Position numbers and translations under genes: made by a program
Part shown: piece by piece, positions 19,087 through 28,482 of the stretch
Position numbering within the stretch: the stretch's first letter is position 1
Layout of the letters: each line of letters starts with the position of its first letter
Notes under the pieces: generated by a model
Databases searched by the model: none
Seen by the model: only the letters and a program-made list of their open reading frames with translations
Told to the model about the DNA's origin: nothing
From: Nocardiopsis dassonvillei subsp. dassonvillei DSM 43111
GTDB taxonomy: Bacteria; Actinomycetota; Actinomycetes; Streptosporangiales; Streptosporangiaceae
Reading direction: 5' to 3'
DNA: 64,000 bases
Assembly (NCBI RefSeq): GCF_000092985.1
Contig: NC_014211.1
Location: 186,001-250,000 of the forward strand

Positions 19087-21036
19087 GTGGCTGTGACATC
19101 TCACGCGTACCTCGCCGCCGAACCCGTGGTGGCGACCGCGGCCGACAGCGCGGTGCTGTCGGGCGCATGGCTGCTCATCGCCCTGCCGCTCGCGGGCGCG
19201 GCGATCCTGCTGCTCGGCGGCAGGCGCACCGACAAGTGGGGGCACTGGCTGGCCACGGCCCTGCCGGTCGCCTCCTTCGCCTGGGCGCTGCTCGTCCTGT
19301 TCGACCTGCTCGGCAGGGCGGCCGACGCCCGCAGCGTCTCCGTCCCCGTCTACGAGTGGTTCTCCGTCGGGGAGTTCTCCGCCGGGGTGGACCTGCTCGT
19401 CGATCCCCTCTCGATCAGCTTCGTCCTGCTGATCACCTTCGTGGGGTCGCTCATCCACATCTACTCCATCGGCTACATGGCCGAGGACCCGGGCAGGCGG
19501 CGCTTCTTCGCCTACCTCAACCTGTTCGTGGCCGCCATGCTCGTGCTGGTGCTCGCGGACAACTTCGTGCTGCTCTTCCTCGGCTGGGAGGGCGTGGGCC
19601 TGGCGTCCTACCTGCTCATCGGGTTCTGGCAGTACAAGCCCTCCGCCGCGGTGGCCGCCAAGAAGGCGTTCCTCATCAACCGCGTCGGCGACATGGGCCT
19701 GCTCATCGCGATCATGATCATGTTCGCGGTGCTGGGCGCGGTCAGCTTCAGCGACGTGTTCGCGGCCGTCCCGGGCGCGAGCGACGGCGTGCTGCTCGCC
19801 GTCGGGCTGCTGCTGCTCCTGGGCGCCTGCGGCAAGTCCGCGCAGCTGCCGCTCCAGGCGTGGCTGCTCGACGCCATGGAGGGCCCGACCCCGGTGTCCG
19901 CGCTCATCCACGCGGCCACCATGGTCACCGCGGGCGTGTACCTCATCGTGCGCGCCGGACCCATCTTCGAGGGCGCCCCGGTCGCCCAGACCGTGGTCAC
20001 CGTCGTGGGCGCCGCGACCATGCTGGCGGGCGGGATCATCGCCTCGGCCAAGGACGACATCAAGAAGTCCCTGGCCGGGTCCACGATGAGCCAGATCGGC
20101 ATGATGGTCCTGGCCGCCGGGCTCGGCCCGGTCGGCTACGTGGCCGCCATCGCCCACCTGGTCACGCACGGCTTCTTCAAGGCCGGGCTGTTCCTGGGCG
20201 CCGGATCGGTCATGCACGCCATGAACGACGGCGTGGACATGCGCCGCTACGGCGGCCTGGCCCGCGTCATGCCGGTCACCTTCGTCACCTTCGGCCTCGG
20301 TTACCTGGCCATCATCGGCTTCCCGCTGCTGTCGGGCTGGTGGACCAAGGAGAGCATCATCTCCGCGGCCTTCGGCGTGGGCGGCACCCAGGGCATGGTG
20401 CTCGGGACCGCCGTCATCGTCGGCGCGGGGCTCACCGCCTTCTACATGTCGCGGATGGTCTTCATGACCTTCCTCGGCAAGAAGCGGTGGGACGAGGGCG
20501 TGCACCCGCACGAGTCGCCGGTCAGCATGACCGCCCCCATGGTGGTGCTGGCCGTCGGGTCGGTCGCGCTGGGCGCCTTCCTCACGCTCGGCGACCGGTT
20601 CGCGGGCTTCCTGACCCCGGCCACCGGGGCCCACCCGCACCACTTCGACGTCGTGCACGCGTTCACCGCGCCCTACGGACTGGCCGCCCTGGGCGTCATG
20701 GTCCTGGGCGTGGCCGCCGCCTGGGCGGTCTACCTGCGCAAGCCCGTGGAGCGCACCGCGCCCGAGGGCAACCTCGTCACCGTCGCCGCCAGCCGCGAGC
20801 TGTACGGCAACGAGATCAACGAGGGCCTGCTCATGCGGCCCGGCCAGCAGCTCACCCGGGCCCTGCTCGTCATCGAGGACAAGGTCATCGACGGGGCGGT
20901 CAACGGGCTCGGCGCCGGGGTGCGCGACTCCTCCAGCGGGCTGGGCCGGGTCCAGACCGGGTTCGCCCGCACGTACGCGCTCACCATGCTCTTCGGCGCC
21001 GTCATCGTCGCCGCGACGCTGGCTGTGAGGTTCTGA
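19087..21036 (+). CDS. nuoL: NADH-quinone oxidoreductase subunit L
   Basis: A 649-aa antiporter-like proton-pumping subunit of the distal membrane arm. Family marks: [63 protein letters not shown] and [21 protein letters not shown]-like [11 protein letters not shown]. The lateral helix and a last membrane segment are at the C-terminus. GTG 19087 follows nuoK by 8 bases. Confidence 0.96.
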   Translation: MAVTSHAYLAAEPVVATAADSAVLSGAWLLIALPLAGAAILLLGGRRTDKWGHWLATALPVASFAWALLVLFDLLGRAADARSVSVPVYEWFSVGEFSAGVDLLVDPLSISFVLLITFVGSLIHIYSIGYMAEDPGRRRFFAYLNLFVAAMLVLVLADNFVLLFLGWEGVGLASYLLIGFWQYKPSAAVAAKKAFLINRVGDMGLLIAIMIMFAVLGAVSFSDVFAAVPGASDGVLLAVGLLLLLGACGKSAQLPLQAWLLDAMEGPTPVSALIHAATMVTAGVYLIVRAGPIFEGAPVAQTVVTVVGAATMLAGGIIASAKDDIKKSLAGSTMSQIGMMVLAAGLGPVGYVAAIAHLVTHGFFKAGLFLGAGSVMHAMNDGVDMRRYGGLARVMPVTFVTFGLGYLAIIGFPLLSGWWTKESIISAAFGVGGTQGMVLGTAVIVGAGLTAFYMSRMVFMTFLGKKRWDEGVHPHESPVSMTAPMVVLAVGSVALGAFLTLGDRFAGFLTPATGAHPHHFDVVHAFTAPYGLAALGVMVLGVAAAWAVYLRKPVERTAPEGNLVTVAASRELYGNEINEGLLMRPGQQLTRALLVIEDKVIDGAVNGLGAGVRDSSSGLGRVQTGFARTYALTMLFGAVIVAATLAVRF

Positions 21037-21037
21037 C

Positions 21038-22705
21038 ATGATCCCCTGGCTCACCATCGCGATCGCGCTCCCCGCGGTCGGCGCGGTCCTGGTCTGGGCG
21101 CTGCCGCGCACCGCCAAGGCCGCCACGGAGCGGACGGCCGCGGCCTCGGCCGCCTCGTCCGCCACCGCCTCCTCCGCGGGCGCCACCGCCACGGCGACGG
21201 CCGTGCGGCCCGCCGCCGCGGCCAAGGGCGGGGCCCCGGCCGAGACCGCCAAGCGGATCACGCTGGGCTTCTCGCTCGCCACCCTGCTCGTGCTCGGGGC
21301 CATGGCCCTGCAGTTCGACACCTCCCGGGCGGGGGCCCTCCAGTTCGAGGAGGTCTACCCCTGGATCCCGCGCTTCGGCGTCAGCTACGCCGTGGGCGTG
21401 GACGGCATCGCCCTGGCGCTGGTCCTGATGTCGGCCGTGCTGGTGCCGCTGGTGGTCCTGGCCGCCTGGCGCGAGCACGACGACCGGGAGGACGGGGGGC
21501 GCGGGTACTTCGCGCTCATCCTGGTCCTGGAAGCGATGATGATCGGCGTCTTCGCCGCCACCGACGTCTTCCTGTTCTACGTGTTCTTCGAGGCCATGCT
21601 CATCCCGGTCTACTTCATGATCGGGCGCTACGGGCGCGGCGACGACCGGTCCAGGGCCGCGGTCAAGTTCCTGCTCTACAGCCTCGCCGGCGGCCTGGTC
21701 ATGCTGGTCGCGGTGATCGGCGTGTACGTCGTCGGCGGCACCTTCCTGTGGAGCGACCTGGTCGGCGAGGGCAGCGCCCTGGCCGCCGTGGACCCGGCCA
21801 CGGCCCGCTGGCTGTTCCTCGGCTTCTTCATCGCCTTCGCGATCAAGGCGCCGATGTGGCCCGTGCACACCTGGCTGCCCTCGGCGGCGGGCGCCTCGCG
21901 CCCGGGCACCGCCGTGCTGCTGGTGGGCGTGCTGGACAAGGTCGGCACTTACGGGATGCTGCGCTACTGCCTGGAGCTGTTCCCGGCGGCCGTGTCCTGG
22001 TTCGTGTGGCCGGTGGTGGCGCTGAGTCTGGTGAGCATCATCTACGGCGCGATCCTGGCCATCGGGCAGAACGACATGATGCGCCTGGTGGCCTACACGT
22101 CGGTCTCCCACTTCGGCTTCATCACCCTGGGCATCTTCGCCCTGACCGCGCAGGGGCAGGCCGGGGCCGCCCTGTACATGGTCAACCACGGGTTCGCGAC
22201 CGGGGCGCTGTTCCTGGTCGTGGGCTTCCTGATCGCCCGCCGCGGCTCCGCGCTCATCAGCGACTACGGCGGCGTGCAGCGGATCGCGCCCAAGCTGGCC
22301 GGGGTGTTCCTGGTGACGGGCCTGGCCGGTCTGGCGCTGCCGGGGCTGGCGCCGTTCGTCAGCGAGTTCCTGGTGTTCGTCGGCGTGTACGCGTTCAGCC
22401 CGGCCCCCGCGATCGTCGCGGCGGTCGGCGTGGTCCTGGCCGCGCTCTACATCCTGTGGATGTACCAGCGCACCATGAACGGACCCACCCGGGAGGACCT
22501 GACCGGCCTGCGCGACCTGTCCGCGCGGGAGACGTGGGCGGTGGCCCCGCTGCTCGCGCTCATCCTCCTGCTCGGGCTCTACCCGCAGCCGGTGCTGGAC
22601 GTGATCAACCCCGCGGTGGAGCGCACCGTGGAGGTCGGCGCGGGCCCTGACAGCGGGACCGGGGGCGCCGAGGGCGCCCAGGAAGAGGAAGGAGACGCGG
22701 AGTGA
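21038..22705 (+). CDS. nuoM: NADH-quinone oxidoreductase subunit M
   Basis: A 555-aa antiporter-like subunit. Marks: FFEAMLIPVYFMIGRYG, FAIKAPMWPVHTWLPSA and VAYTSVSHFGFITLGIFALT. Residues ~27-70 form an Ala/Thr-rich insert (RTAAASAASSATASSAGATATATAV-type) between the first and second helices that is not part of the family core. Length is otherwise normal. The start follows nuoL by one base and the stop overlaps nuoN (GTGA). Confidence 0.96.
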   Translation: MIPWLTIAIALPAVGAVLVWALPRTAKAATERTAAASAASSATASSAGATATATAVRPAAAAKGGAPAETAKRITLGFSLATLLVLGAMALQFDTSRAGALQFEEVYPWIPRFGVSYAVGVDGIALALVLMSAVLVPLVVLAAWREHDDREDGGRGYFALILVLEAMMIGVFAATDVFLFYVFFEAMLIPVYFMIGRYGRGDDRSRAAVKFLLYSLAGGLVMLVAVIGVYVVGGTFLWSDLVGEGSALAAVDPATARWLFLGFFIAFAIKAPMWPVHTWLPSAAGASRPGTAVLLVGVLDKVGTYGMLRYCLELFPAAVSWFVWPVVALSLVSIIYGAILAIGQNDMMRLVAYTSVSHFGFITLGIFALTAQGQAGAALYMVNHGFATGALFLVVGFLIARRGSALISDYGGVQRIAPKLAGVFLVTGLAGLALPGLAPFVSEFLVFVGVYAFSPAPAIVAAVGVVLAALYILWMYQRTMNGPTREDLTGLRDLSARETWAVAPLLALILLLGLYPQPVLDVINPAVERTVEVGAGPDSGTGGAEGAQEEEGDAE

Positions 22706-24354
22706 TCCCCCACATGGACCTTCCCGTCATCACCGAGGCGGCGCCGCAGATGGACTGGTGGCTGCTCGCGCCGCTGCTCACGGTGTTCGCCGCCGGTGTT
22801 CTGGGCGTGCTGTTCGAGGCGTTCGTCCCCCAGGGGCGGCGCCGCGCCATCCAGATCGGGCTCGCGGCGCTCGCGCTGCTGGCCGCGTTCGTCCTGCTGG
22901 TGCTCCAGGTGGGCTCGCTGCCCGAGGACGCGCCGGGGGTGACGGTCGGCGCCGGGGCGCTGGCGGTGGACCGGACGGTGATCTTCTTCCAGGGCACCAT
23001 CACCGTGCTCGCGCTGGTGAGCCTGCTGCTGATCTCCGAGCGCCGGGACGGGCGCGACGCGTTCGCCGCGCAGGCGGCGACGGTGCCCGGGAGCGAGGAG
23101 GAGCGCGCGCACATCCTGGCGGGCTCCCAGCACACCGAGGTGTACCCGCTGGTGATGTTCGCGGTGCTGGGGATGCTGATGTTCCCGGCCTCGAACGACT
23201 TCCTGACGATGTTCATCGCGCTGGAGGTCATGAGCCTGCCGCTGTACCTGCTGTGCGGGCTGGCCCGGCGCCGCCGCCTGTTCTCGCAGGAGGCCGCGGT
23301 CAAGTACTTCCTGCTGGGCGCGTTCTCCTCGGCGTTCTTCCTGTTCGGCGCCGCCATGGTCTACGGCTACGCGGGCTCGGTGAACTTCGGCGAGATCCGC
23401 GCGGCCGTCGAGGCGGGCGGCGCGGACGTCTTCCAGGGCGGAGACGGCGAGCCGCTGCTGCTCATGGGCATCGGCCTGGTGGCGATCGGCCTGCTGTTCA
23501 AGGTCGGCGCGGTGCCCTTCCACAACTGGAAGCCGGACGTGTACCAGGGCGCGCCGACCCCGATCACGGCGCTGATGGCCTCCTGCACGCTGGTCGCCGC
23601 GTTCGGCGCCCTGCTGCGGGTGTTCTTCGTGCCCTTCGGCGGCTCGGCCCAGACCTGGGAGCCGATGCTGTGGGCGGTGGCCGTCCTGACGATGGTCGTG
23701 GCCGCGGTCATCGCGGTGACCCAGCGCGACGTCAAGCGGCTGCTGGCCTACTCGTCGGTGGTGCACGCCGGGTTCATCCTGACCGCCGTCGTGGCGGGCA
23801 GCACGGACGGGCTCGCGGGCGCCATGTTCTACCTGGCGGCCTACGGGTTCACCACGCTGGGCGCGTTCGCCGTGGTGACGCTGGTGCGGACCAAGGACGG
23901 CGGCCAGGAGCTGGGCGACCTGGACCGGTGGGCGGGGCTGGGCCGCCGCTCGCCGGTGCTGGCCGGGGCGCTGGCGCTGTTCCTGCTGGCGTTCGCCGGG
24001 ATCCCGCTCACGAGCGGCTTCATCGGCAAGTTCGCGGTGTTCGAGGCGGCGGTGGCCGCCGGCGCCGTCCCGCTGGTCGTGGTCGGTGTGCTGAGCAGCG
24101 CGGTGACCGCGTTCTTCTACGTGCGGATCATCGTGGTGATGTTCTTCCGGGACCCGGAGGGCGAGGGCCCCACGGTGGTGCGCGCGGGCGCGGCCACGGG
24201 CGGGGTCATCGCGATCGGGGTGGCGGCGACGCTGCTGCTCGGCGTGTACCCGGGGGCGGTGCTCGACAACCTGCTGCCCCCGGCCGACGCCGACCAGGCC
24301 CCGACCTCGGTGATGGTCGAACAGGCGTCGACGCAGGCCGGAGGCGCGGAGTGA
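22702..24354 (+). CDS. nuoN: NADH-quinone oxidoreductase subunit N
   Basis: A 550-aa antiporter-like subunit, last of the complex I genes. Marks: YPLVMFAVLGMLMFPASNDFLTMFIALEVMSLPLY, VGAVPFHNWKPDVYQGAPTPI, and RDVKRLLAYSSVVHAGFIL. The C-terminal tail is short. It is followed by 267 bases before the polyprenyl synthase gene. Confidence 0.96.
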   Translation: MIPHMDLPVITEAAPQMDWWLLAPLLTVFAAGVLGVLFEAFVPQGRRRAIQIGLAALALLAAFVLLVLQVGSLPEDAPGVTVGAGALAVDRTVIFFQGTITVLALVSLLLISERRDGRDAFAAQAATVPGSEEERAHILAGSQHTEVYPLVMFAVLGMLMFPASNDFLTMFIALEVMSLPLYLLCGLARRRRLFSQEAAVKYFLLGAFSSAFFLFGAAMVYGYAGSVNFGEIRAAVEAGGADVFQGGDGEPLLLMGIGLVAIGLLFKVGAVPFHNWKPDVYQGAPTPITALMASCTLVAAFGALLRVFFVPFGGSAQTWEPMLWAVAVLTMVVAAVIAVTQRDVKRLLAYSSVVHAGFILTAVVAGSTDGLAGAMFYLAAYGFTTLGAFAVVTLVRTKDGGQELGDLDRWAGLGRRSPVLAGALALFLLAFAGIPLTSGFIGKFAVFEAAVAAGAVPLVVVGVLSSAVTAFFYVRIIVVMFFRDPEGEGPTVVRAGAATGGVIAIGVAATLLLGVYPGAVLDNLLPPADADQAPTSVMVEQASTQAGGAE

Positions 24355-24451
24355 CCGGCGACCGTGAACGCGCGGTGACCGGCGGGTACGGGCCGCGGTT
24401 TCCGGACGGACGCGGGCGCTGACCACGAGTGACCGGCAGAGTGACCAATTA

Positions 24452-24466
24452 CCAGGTCTGACCTGG
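24452..24466. promoter_or_regulatory. Palindrome upstream of the polyprenyl synthase gene
   Basis: CCAGGTC-T-GACCTGG is a perfect palindrome with 7-bp arms, with a second GTGACC just upstream. It has no T run, so it looks more like a protein-binding site than a terminator. The regulator is unknown. The rest of the 24355-24621 gap shows a possible TTGGCT/GATACC promoter pair but nothing else. Confidence 0.3.
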
Positions 24467-24621
24467 GATTCGTCACCTGCCGGTTCCGTACCCGGGTGTG
24501 GCTTTGGCTGTTCATTCCGGGTCGGATACCGTGGCAAGTCGGATCATGTTCATGTGCTGAGCACGCGGTGGCCCCCTCACCCGGGGTCACCTCCGTGCCG
24601 TTCGACAGGTGGAGCTGTACG

Positions 24622-25626
24622 GTGAGCGGTGCTGTCCCGAGCGGGTTTCTCGCTCTGCCGAGAGTCGACGATGCCCTTGCCCGGGAGGTCCAGGACAACC
24701 TGGAGAAGGTCGAGGACCTGCTGCGGGAGTCGGTCGCGTCGAGCGACCCCCTGCTGACCGAGGCGGCGTCCCACCTGCTGGCCGCCGGGGGCAAGCGCTT
24801 CCGCGCGACCCTGGTGCTGCTGGCCGCCCACTTCGGCGACCCGTCCGTGCCCGACCTCATCCCGGCCGCGGCCGTGGTGGAGCTCACACACGTGGCCACG
24901 CTCTACCACGACGACGTCATGGACGAGGCCGAGCTGCGGCGCGGCGAGCCCAGCGCCAACCAGCGCTGGGGCAACAGCGTCGCCATCCTGACCGGCGACT
25001 ACGTGTTCGCCCGCGCCTCGGAGATGCTCGCCGACCTGGGCACCGAGGCGGTCCGGCTCCAGGCGACCACGTTCGGGCGCCTGGTGCAGGGGCAGATCCT
25101 GGAGACCTCCGGTCCCCAGGAGGGCACCGACCCGCTGGACCACTACCTGCGGGTGATCAGCGACAAGACGGCCTCCCTGATCGCGTCGTCGGCGGAGTTC
25201 GGCGGCATGTTCGGCAAGGTCGACCCCGAGACGATCGGGACGGTCACGCGGGCGTGCGACGCGCTGGGGATGGCCTTCCAGCTGGCCGACGACCTGCTGG
25301 ACGTGGCGAGCGAGAGCACCGACTCGGGCAAGACCCCGGGGACCGACCTGCGCGAGGGCGTGCTGACCCTGCCGATGTTCTACGCGCTGCGCTCCCGGGA
25401 CGCGGCGGACGAGCGGCTCAAGTCGCTGCTGGGCCGTCCGCTGGACGACGAGGAGGCCGAGGAGGCGCTGGCGCTGCTGCGGGTGCACCCGGCGATGGCC
25501 GAGGCCGAGGCCACGCTGCGCGGCTGGGCCGACAAGGCGCGCGCGGAGCTGGCGACCCTGCCCGAGAGCCCGGCCAGGGGTGCCTTCGAGGCGCTGTGCG
25601 ACTACGTGGTCGAGCGCTCGGGCTGA
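24622..25626 (+). CDS. Long-chain polyprenyl diphosphate synthase
   Basis: A 334-aa trans-prenyltransferase of the IspA/IspB family. It condenses isopentenyl diphosphate units to make the isoprenoid side chain, here most likely of menaquinone. Both Asp-rich Mg-binding motifs are seen: DDVMD (residues ~97-101) and DDLLD (~223-227), plus GGKRFRATLVLLAA and GDYVFARASEML. GTG at 24622 is chosen because GGAG lies 7 bases upstream; the open frame extends further up but without family similarity. Chain length cannot be fixed from sequence. The place after nuoN is shared with Streptomyces. Confidence 0.92.
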   Translation: MSGAVPSGFLALPRVDDALAREVQDNLEKVEDLLRESVASSDPLLTEAASHLLAAGGKRFRATLVLLAAHFGDPSVPDLIPAAAVVELTHVATLYHDDVMDEAELRRGEPSANQRWGNSVAILTGDYVFARASEMLADLGTEAVRLQATTFGRLVQGQILETSGPQEGTDPLDHYLRVISDKTASLIASSAEFGGMFGKVDPETIGTVTRACDALGMAFQLADDLLDVASESTDSGKTPGTDLREGVLTLPMFYALRSRDAADERLKSLLGRPLDDEEAEEALALLRVHPAMAEAEATLRGWADKARAELATLPESPARGAFEALCDYVVERSG

Positions 25627-25657
25627 CGCCCCGGCGGCCGAGGGGCCGAAGGACCGA

Positions 25658-25689
25658 CGACGGCGCCGCCCGGTGGGGCGGCGCCGTCG
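25658..25689. terminator. Hairpin terminator between convergent genes
   Basis: CGACGGCGCCGCCC pairs perfectly with GGGCGGCGCCGTCG around a GGTG loop (14-bp stem). It lies 31 bases after the polyprenyl synthase stop; the facing minus-strand gene ends at 25832. It lacks a T run. Confidence 0.6.
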
Positions 25690-25831
25690 CCGTGTCTCTC
25701 GGTCCCGCCGTGCGGGGAGGCCGCGCCGGTGTCGCGGTGGGATTCCGTTCAGGTGCCCGGCGGACCGCCCCGGGACCGGCGGACGCGGCGGGGGAGAGCC
25801 GTCGCGCCCGCCGGCTGTGCGGGGCCGCGGG

Positions 25832-27160
25832 CTAGCTCACGACGGGCAGGGCCTCGGAACCGGGCAGGTCCATGAAGGTCGGGTGCTGCGTCATGCCCGC
25901 GGGGGTCTCCTGCGGGACGGTACCGCCCTCGACGGACAGCAGGTCACTGGTGTCCACGTCGTTCAGCAGGTCGGTGCCGCGGCCCAGCTCCGCCACCAGG
26001 GCCTCGGCGGTCCGGGTGTCCACGCCCTCGGCGATCGTGGGCACCCCGGCGTCGGCGAGCTGCGGCACGACGGAGTCCACCGCGTCGTCGACCACGGGCA
26101 CACCGGTGCCGGAGAGGCGGGGGACCCCGGACTCGGCCAGGGGGCCCTCCACGTTCAGGGGCTGGAGTTCGGCGGCCCTGAGGTCGCCGCTCTCGGCGCC
26201 GCTCGCGAGGGCGTCGGCCAGGTCGCCCAGTCCGGGCGCCGCGGGCGCCGACTGGTGGACGGTGGTGAGGGGCTGGTCGAGGTTGCGCTGGCCGATCATG
26301 CCGAGCACCTCCTCCTCGCCGAGGCTGATGTTGTTGTCCTCGGTCAGGGGGGTGGCCTCCATGAGGTCCTGCACACTGCCCGGCGTCTCCACGCCGAAGA
26401 CGTAGGCGATGTCCCACATGTTCGGGACGGGGGGCGCGGCCGCGCTCTGGCGCACGGTGGGGGAGCCGCCCAGACCCAGGGCGTTCTCCAGGGCGGGCGC
26501 CTCGGCGCCGTCCAGCGCCAGGCTGTTGCCGCCGGTCACCGAGGACAGGTCGGAGGTCTCGGGCAGCTGGGCGACGTCGCGGAGCCGGGAGGTGTCCGGC
26601 AGCTGGGCGACCTGGCCGACCCGGGGCAGGTCCACCTGCTCGCGCAGCCCGTAGACCGACTCCAGGGTGTGCGGCAGCACCGTGACCGCGGTCTCCTCCA
26701 CGGCCTCGCCCGCACGGTGGCCGCCGTGCTCCAGGGCCCGCCCGGCGTCGTGGCCGATGGTGTCGTGGGGGTCGCCGTCCAGACCGGTGGCGTCCTGGAC
26801 CCCGGAGACGGTGTCGGCCAGCTCGGAGGTCGGGTTGGGCACCTCGCCCAGCGGGGTCCGGATGTCCTGGCCCTCGGGCAGCGGGGCGGCCAGGTCGGGA
26901 GCGGGCTTCTCGGGGTTGTGCGCGGTCTCCTGGAGCTCGCTCAGGGCGCTGCCGGCGATCGGCCCGACGCCCTCGGGCGCCACGCTGTTCATGGTGGGGG
27001 CGACGCCCTCGACCAGGGCGCGCTCGACGAGGGGTGCGATCTCGTGGACGGGCGAGGAGAGGGACTCGGCGCCGGCGATCCCGGCGCCGAGGGCGACGAA
27101 GCCCGCCGTTCCGGCGGCGAGGAGGACGGCCCTGGCTGATATGCGCTTGACCTGCGTCAT
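25832..27160 (-). CDS. Secreted protein of unknown function
   Basis: A 442-aa protein with a clear signal peptide (ISARAVLLAAGTAGFVALGAGIAGAES, cleavage after AGA). The mature part is acidic and rich in Val/Leu/Pro/Ser, with repeated short LP(x)T/S-like blocks (for example VAQLPDTSRLRDVAQLPETS), and no Cys pairs or enzyme motifs. ATG at 27160 has AAGGGA 6 bases upstream. A segment around LEHGGHRAGEAVEETAVTVLP matches one in the next gene (27372-28361), so the two are probably paralogs. Extracellular or wall-associated; no sortase signal or membrane anchor seen at the C-terminus. Confidence 0.7.
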   Translation of the reverse strand: MTQVKRISARAVLLAAGTAGFVALGAGIAGAESLSSPVHEIAPLVERALVEGVAPTMNSVAPEGVGPIAGSALSELQETAHNPEKPAPDLAAPLPEGQDIRTPLGEVPNPTSELADTVSGVQDATGLDGDPHDTIGHDAGRALEHGGHRAGEAVEETAVTVLPHTLESVYGLREQVDLPRVGQVAQLPDTSRLRDVAQLPETSDLSSVTGGNSLALDGAEAPALENALGLGGSPTVRQSAAAPPVPNMWDIAYVFGVETPGSVQDLMEATPLTEDNNISLGEEEVLGMIGQRNLDQPLTTVHQSAPAAPGLGDLADALASGAESGDLRAAELQPLNVEGPLAESGVPRLSGTGVPVVDDAVDSVVPQLADAGVPTIAEGVDTRTAEALVAELGRGTDLLNDVDTSDLLSVEGGTVPQETPAGMTQHPTFMDLPGSEALPVVS

Positions 27161-27371
27161 GGGTTTCCCTTCGGAAGTTGTGCTCTGGATCAGTGGATAC
27201 GGGGACCGAACGCGTGGGGCGCGTCCGGCCGGAGCCGGGGCGGACCACCGGCTGGCGTGAATTCCGTGAACGGGGCACGGGACTCAGGTCAGCTCCCAGA
27301 GGGCGCGCAGAGGGCCTGGCTGGGACGGGTCCGTGCGCGGGAGTGTGCGTCCGCGCGGGAGGGGACGCGTC

Positions 27372-28361
27372 CTAGTCGGGGGAGACGGTGGGGTCGTCGC
27401 TGGGGCCGACGGGCACCGTGAGCAGGGCCCGGGCGGCGAGCAGGACGGCGTCGGCGGAGGGCGCGGTGACGGGCGCCGCGGTGAGGTAGCCCGCGACGGC
27501 GGGGACGGGGGCGCCGCCCCCGGCGGGCGCGGTCGAACCGGCCGTGAGCTGGTGGGCGGAGGAACCGGGGGCCGGGGCCGCGGTGTCCGAGCGCTCGCCG
27601 CGGTCCGCGCCGGCGGAGGCTCCGCCGGTGTCGGCCGGGATGATCGCGCCGTGCCCGTAGACGCTGCCGTGCGCGGACCCGGGAGCGGTGTCCTCGTCCT
27701 CGGCCCTCTCGCGCGCCTCGTCCGCTGAGTCGTCCGCGTCCCGCTCAGGGGCGGGGGCGTGGGCCGCGGGGACCACGGGGGAGAGGAGCCCGGCGTCGGC
27801 GTGGCCGTCGCGGTCGAGTCCGCGGACCAGGCTCCGTGCGCCCTCGCCCATCCCGGCGACCGGCCACGCGGCCTCGGGCAGGACGGCGGCGGTCTCGGCG
27901 GCGGTGCGCCCGGCCCCGTGTTCGAGGTGCCGGTGCACCGTGCCGAGGGTGGAGGCGACCGGCTCGGCCACCTGGCCGACGCCCTCAGGGACGACCTCGC
28001 CGAGGCGTCCGGAACCCTCCAACCCGAGGGAGGAGGCGTCCAGGGCCGCCCGGCCGGAGGAGACGCGGTCCCGGAGGCCGTGGTGCGGTGCGGTGCGCTC
28101 CGAGGAGGCGCGGTCGGGGTTCCCGGAGGTACCGGAGAAGCCGTCCGGCAGCCGACCGCCGGTCAGCGGACCCCCGTCGAGCAGGGACCGGGAGCCGCCG
28201 GAGTCGGCGCCGGAGTCGGCGGCGGCGGGGGCCGCGCCGAGCAGCCACAGGCCGACCAGCAGCGCCCCGACCACCAGCGGCAGCAGGAGCAGGGAGGGCG
28301 CCTCGGGGCACACGGCCGCCACGGCGCGCGTGGCGCGTGCCGTTCGGCTGGTGCGAGGCAT
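27372..28361 (-). CDS. Secreted or membrane-anchored protein, paralog of its neighbour
   Basis: A 329-aa protein with a long hydrophobic N-terminus (LLLLPLVVGALLVGLWLLGAAPAAAD), either a signal peptide or an anchor. The rest is low-complexity, rich in Gly, Ala, Ser, Asp and Pro. The LEHGAGRTAAETAAVLPEAAW block resembles the neighbour at 25832-27160. ATG at 28361 is supported by GGAGGG 7 bases upstream. It lies 211 bases upstream of the neighbour on the same strand, so the two may be co-expressed. Function unknown. Confidence 0.65.
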   Translation of the reverse strand: MPRTSRTARATRAVAAVCPEAPSLLLLPLVVGALLVGLWLLGAAPAAADSGADSGGSRSLLDGGPLTGGRLPDGFSGTSGNPDRASSERTAPHHGLRDRVSSGRAALDASSLGLEGSGRLGEVVPEGVGQVAEPVASTLGTVHRHLEHGAGRTAAETAAVLPEAAWPVAGMGEGARSLVRGLDRDGHADAGLLSPVVPAAHAPAPERDADDSADEARERAEDEDTAPGSAHGSVYGHGAIIPADTGGASAGADRGERSDTAAPAPGSSAHQLTAGSTAPAGGGAPVPAVAGYLTAAPVTAPSADAVLLAARALLTVPVGPSDDPTVSPD

Positions 28362-28482
28362 GGGAGGGCCCTCCGGGACGTGCGGCCTGGTCCGAGCCGG
28401 GGACTGCCCCCGACCCGCGACCTGACGTTAGCACAGAGTCACAGAGGGTAGTTTGGGTTTTCCGGAACCGGGGAAGGCCGGA

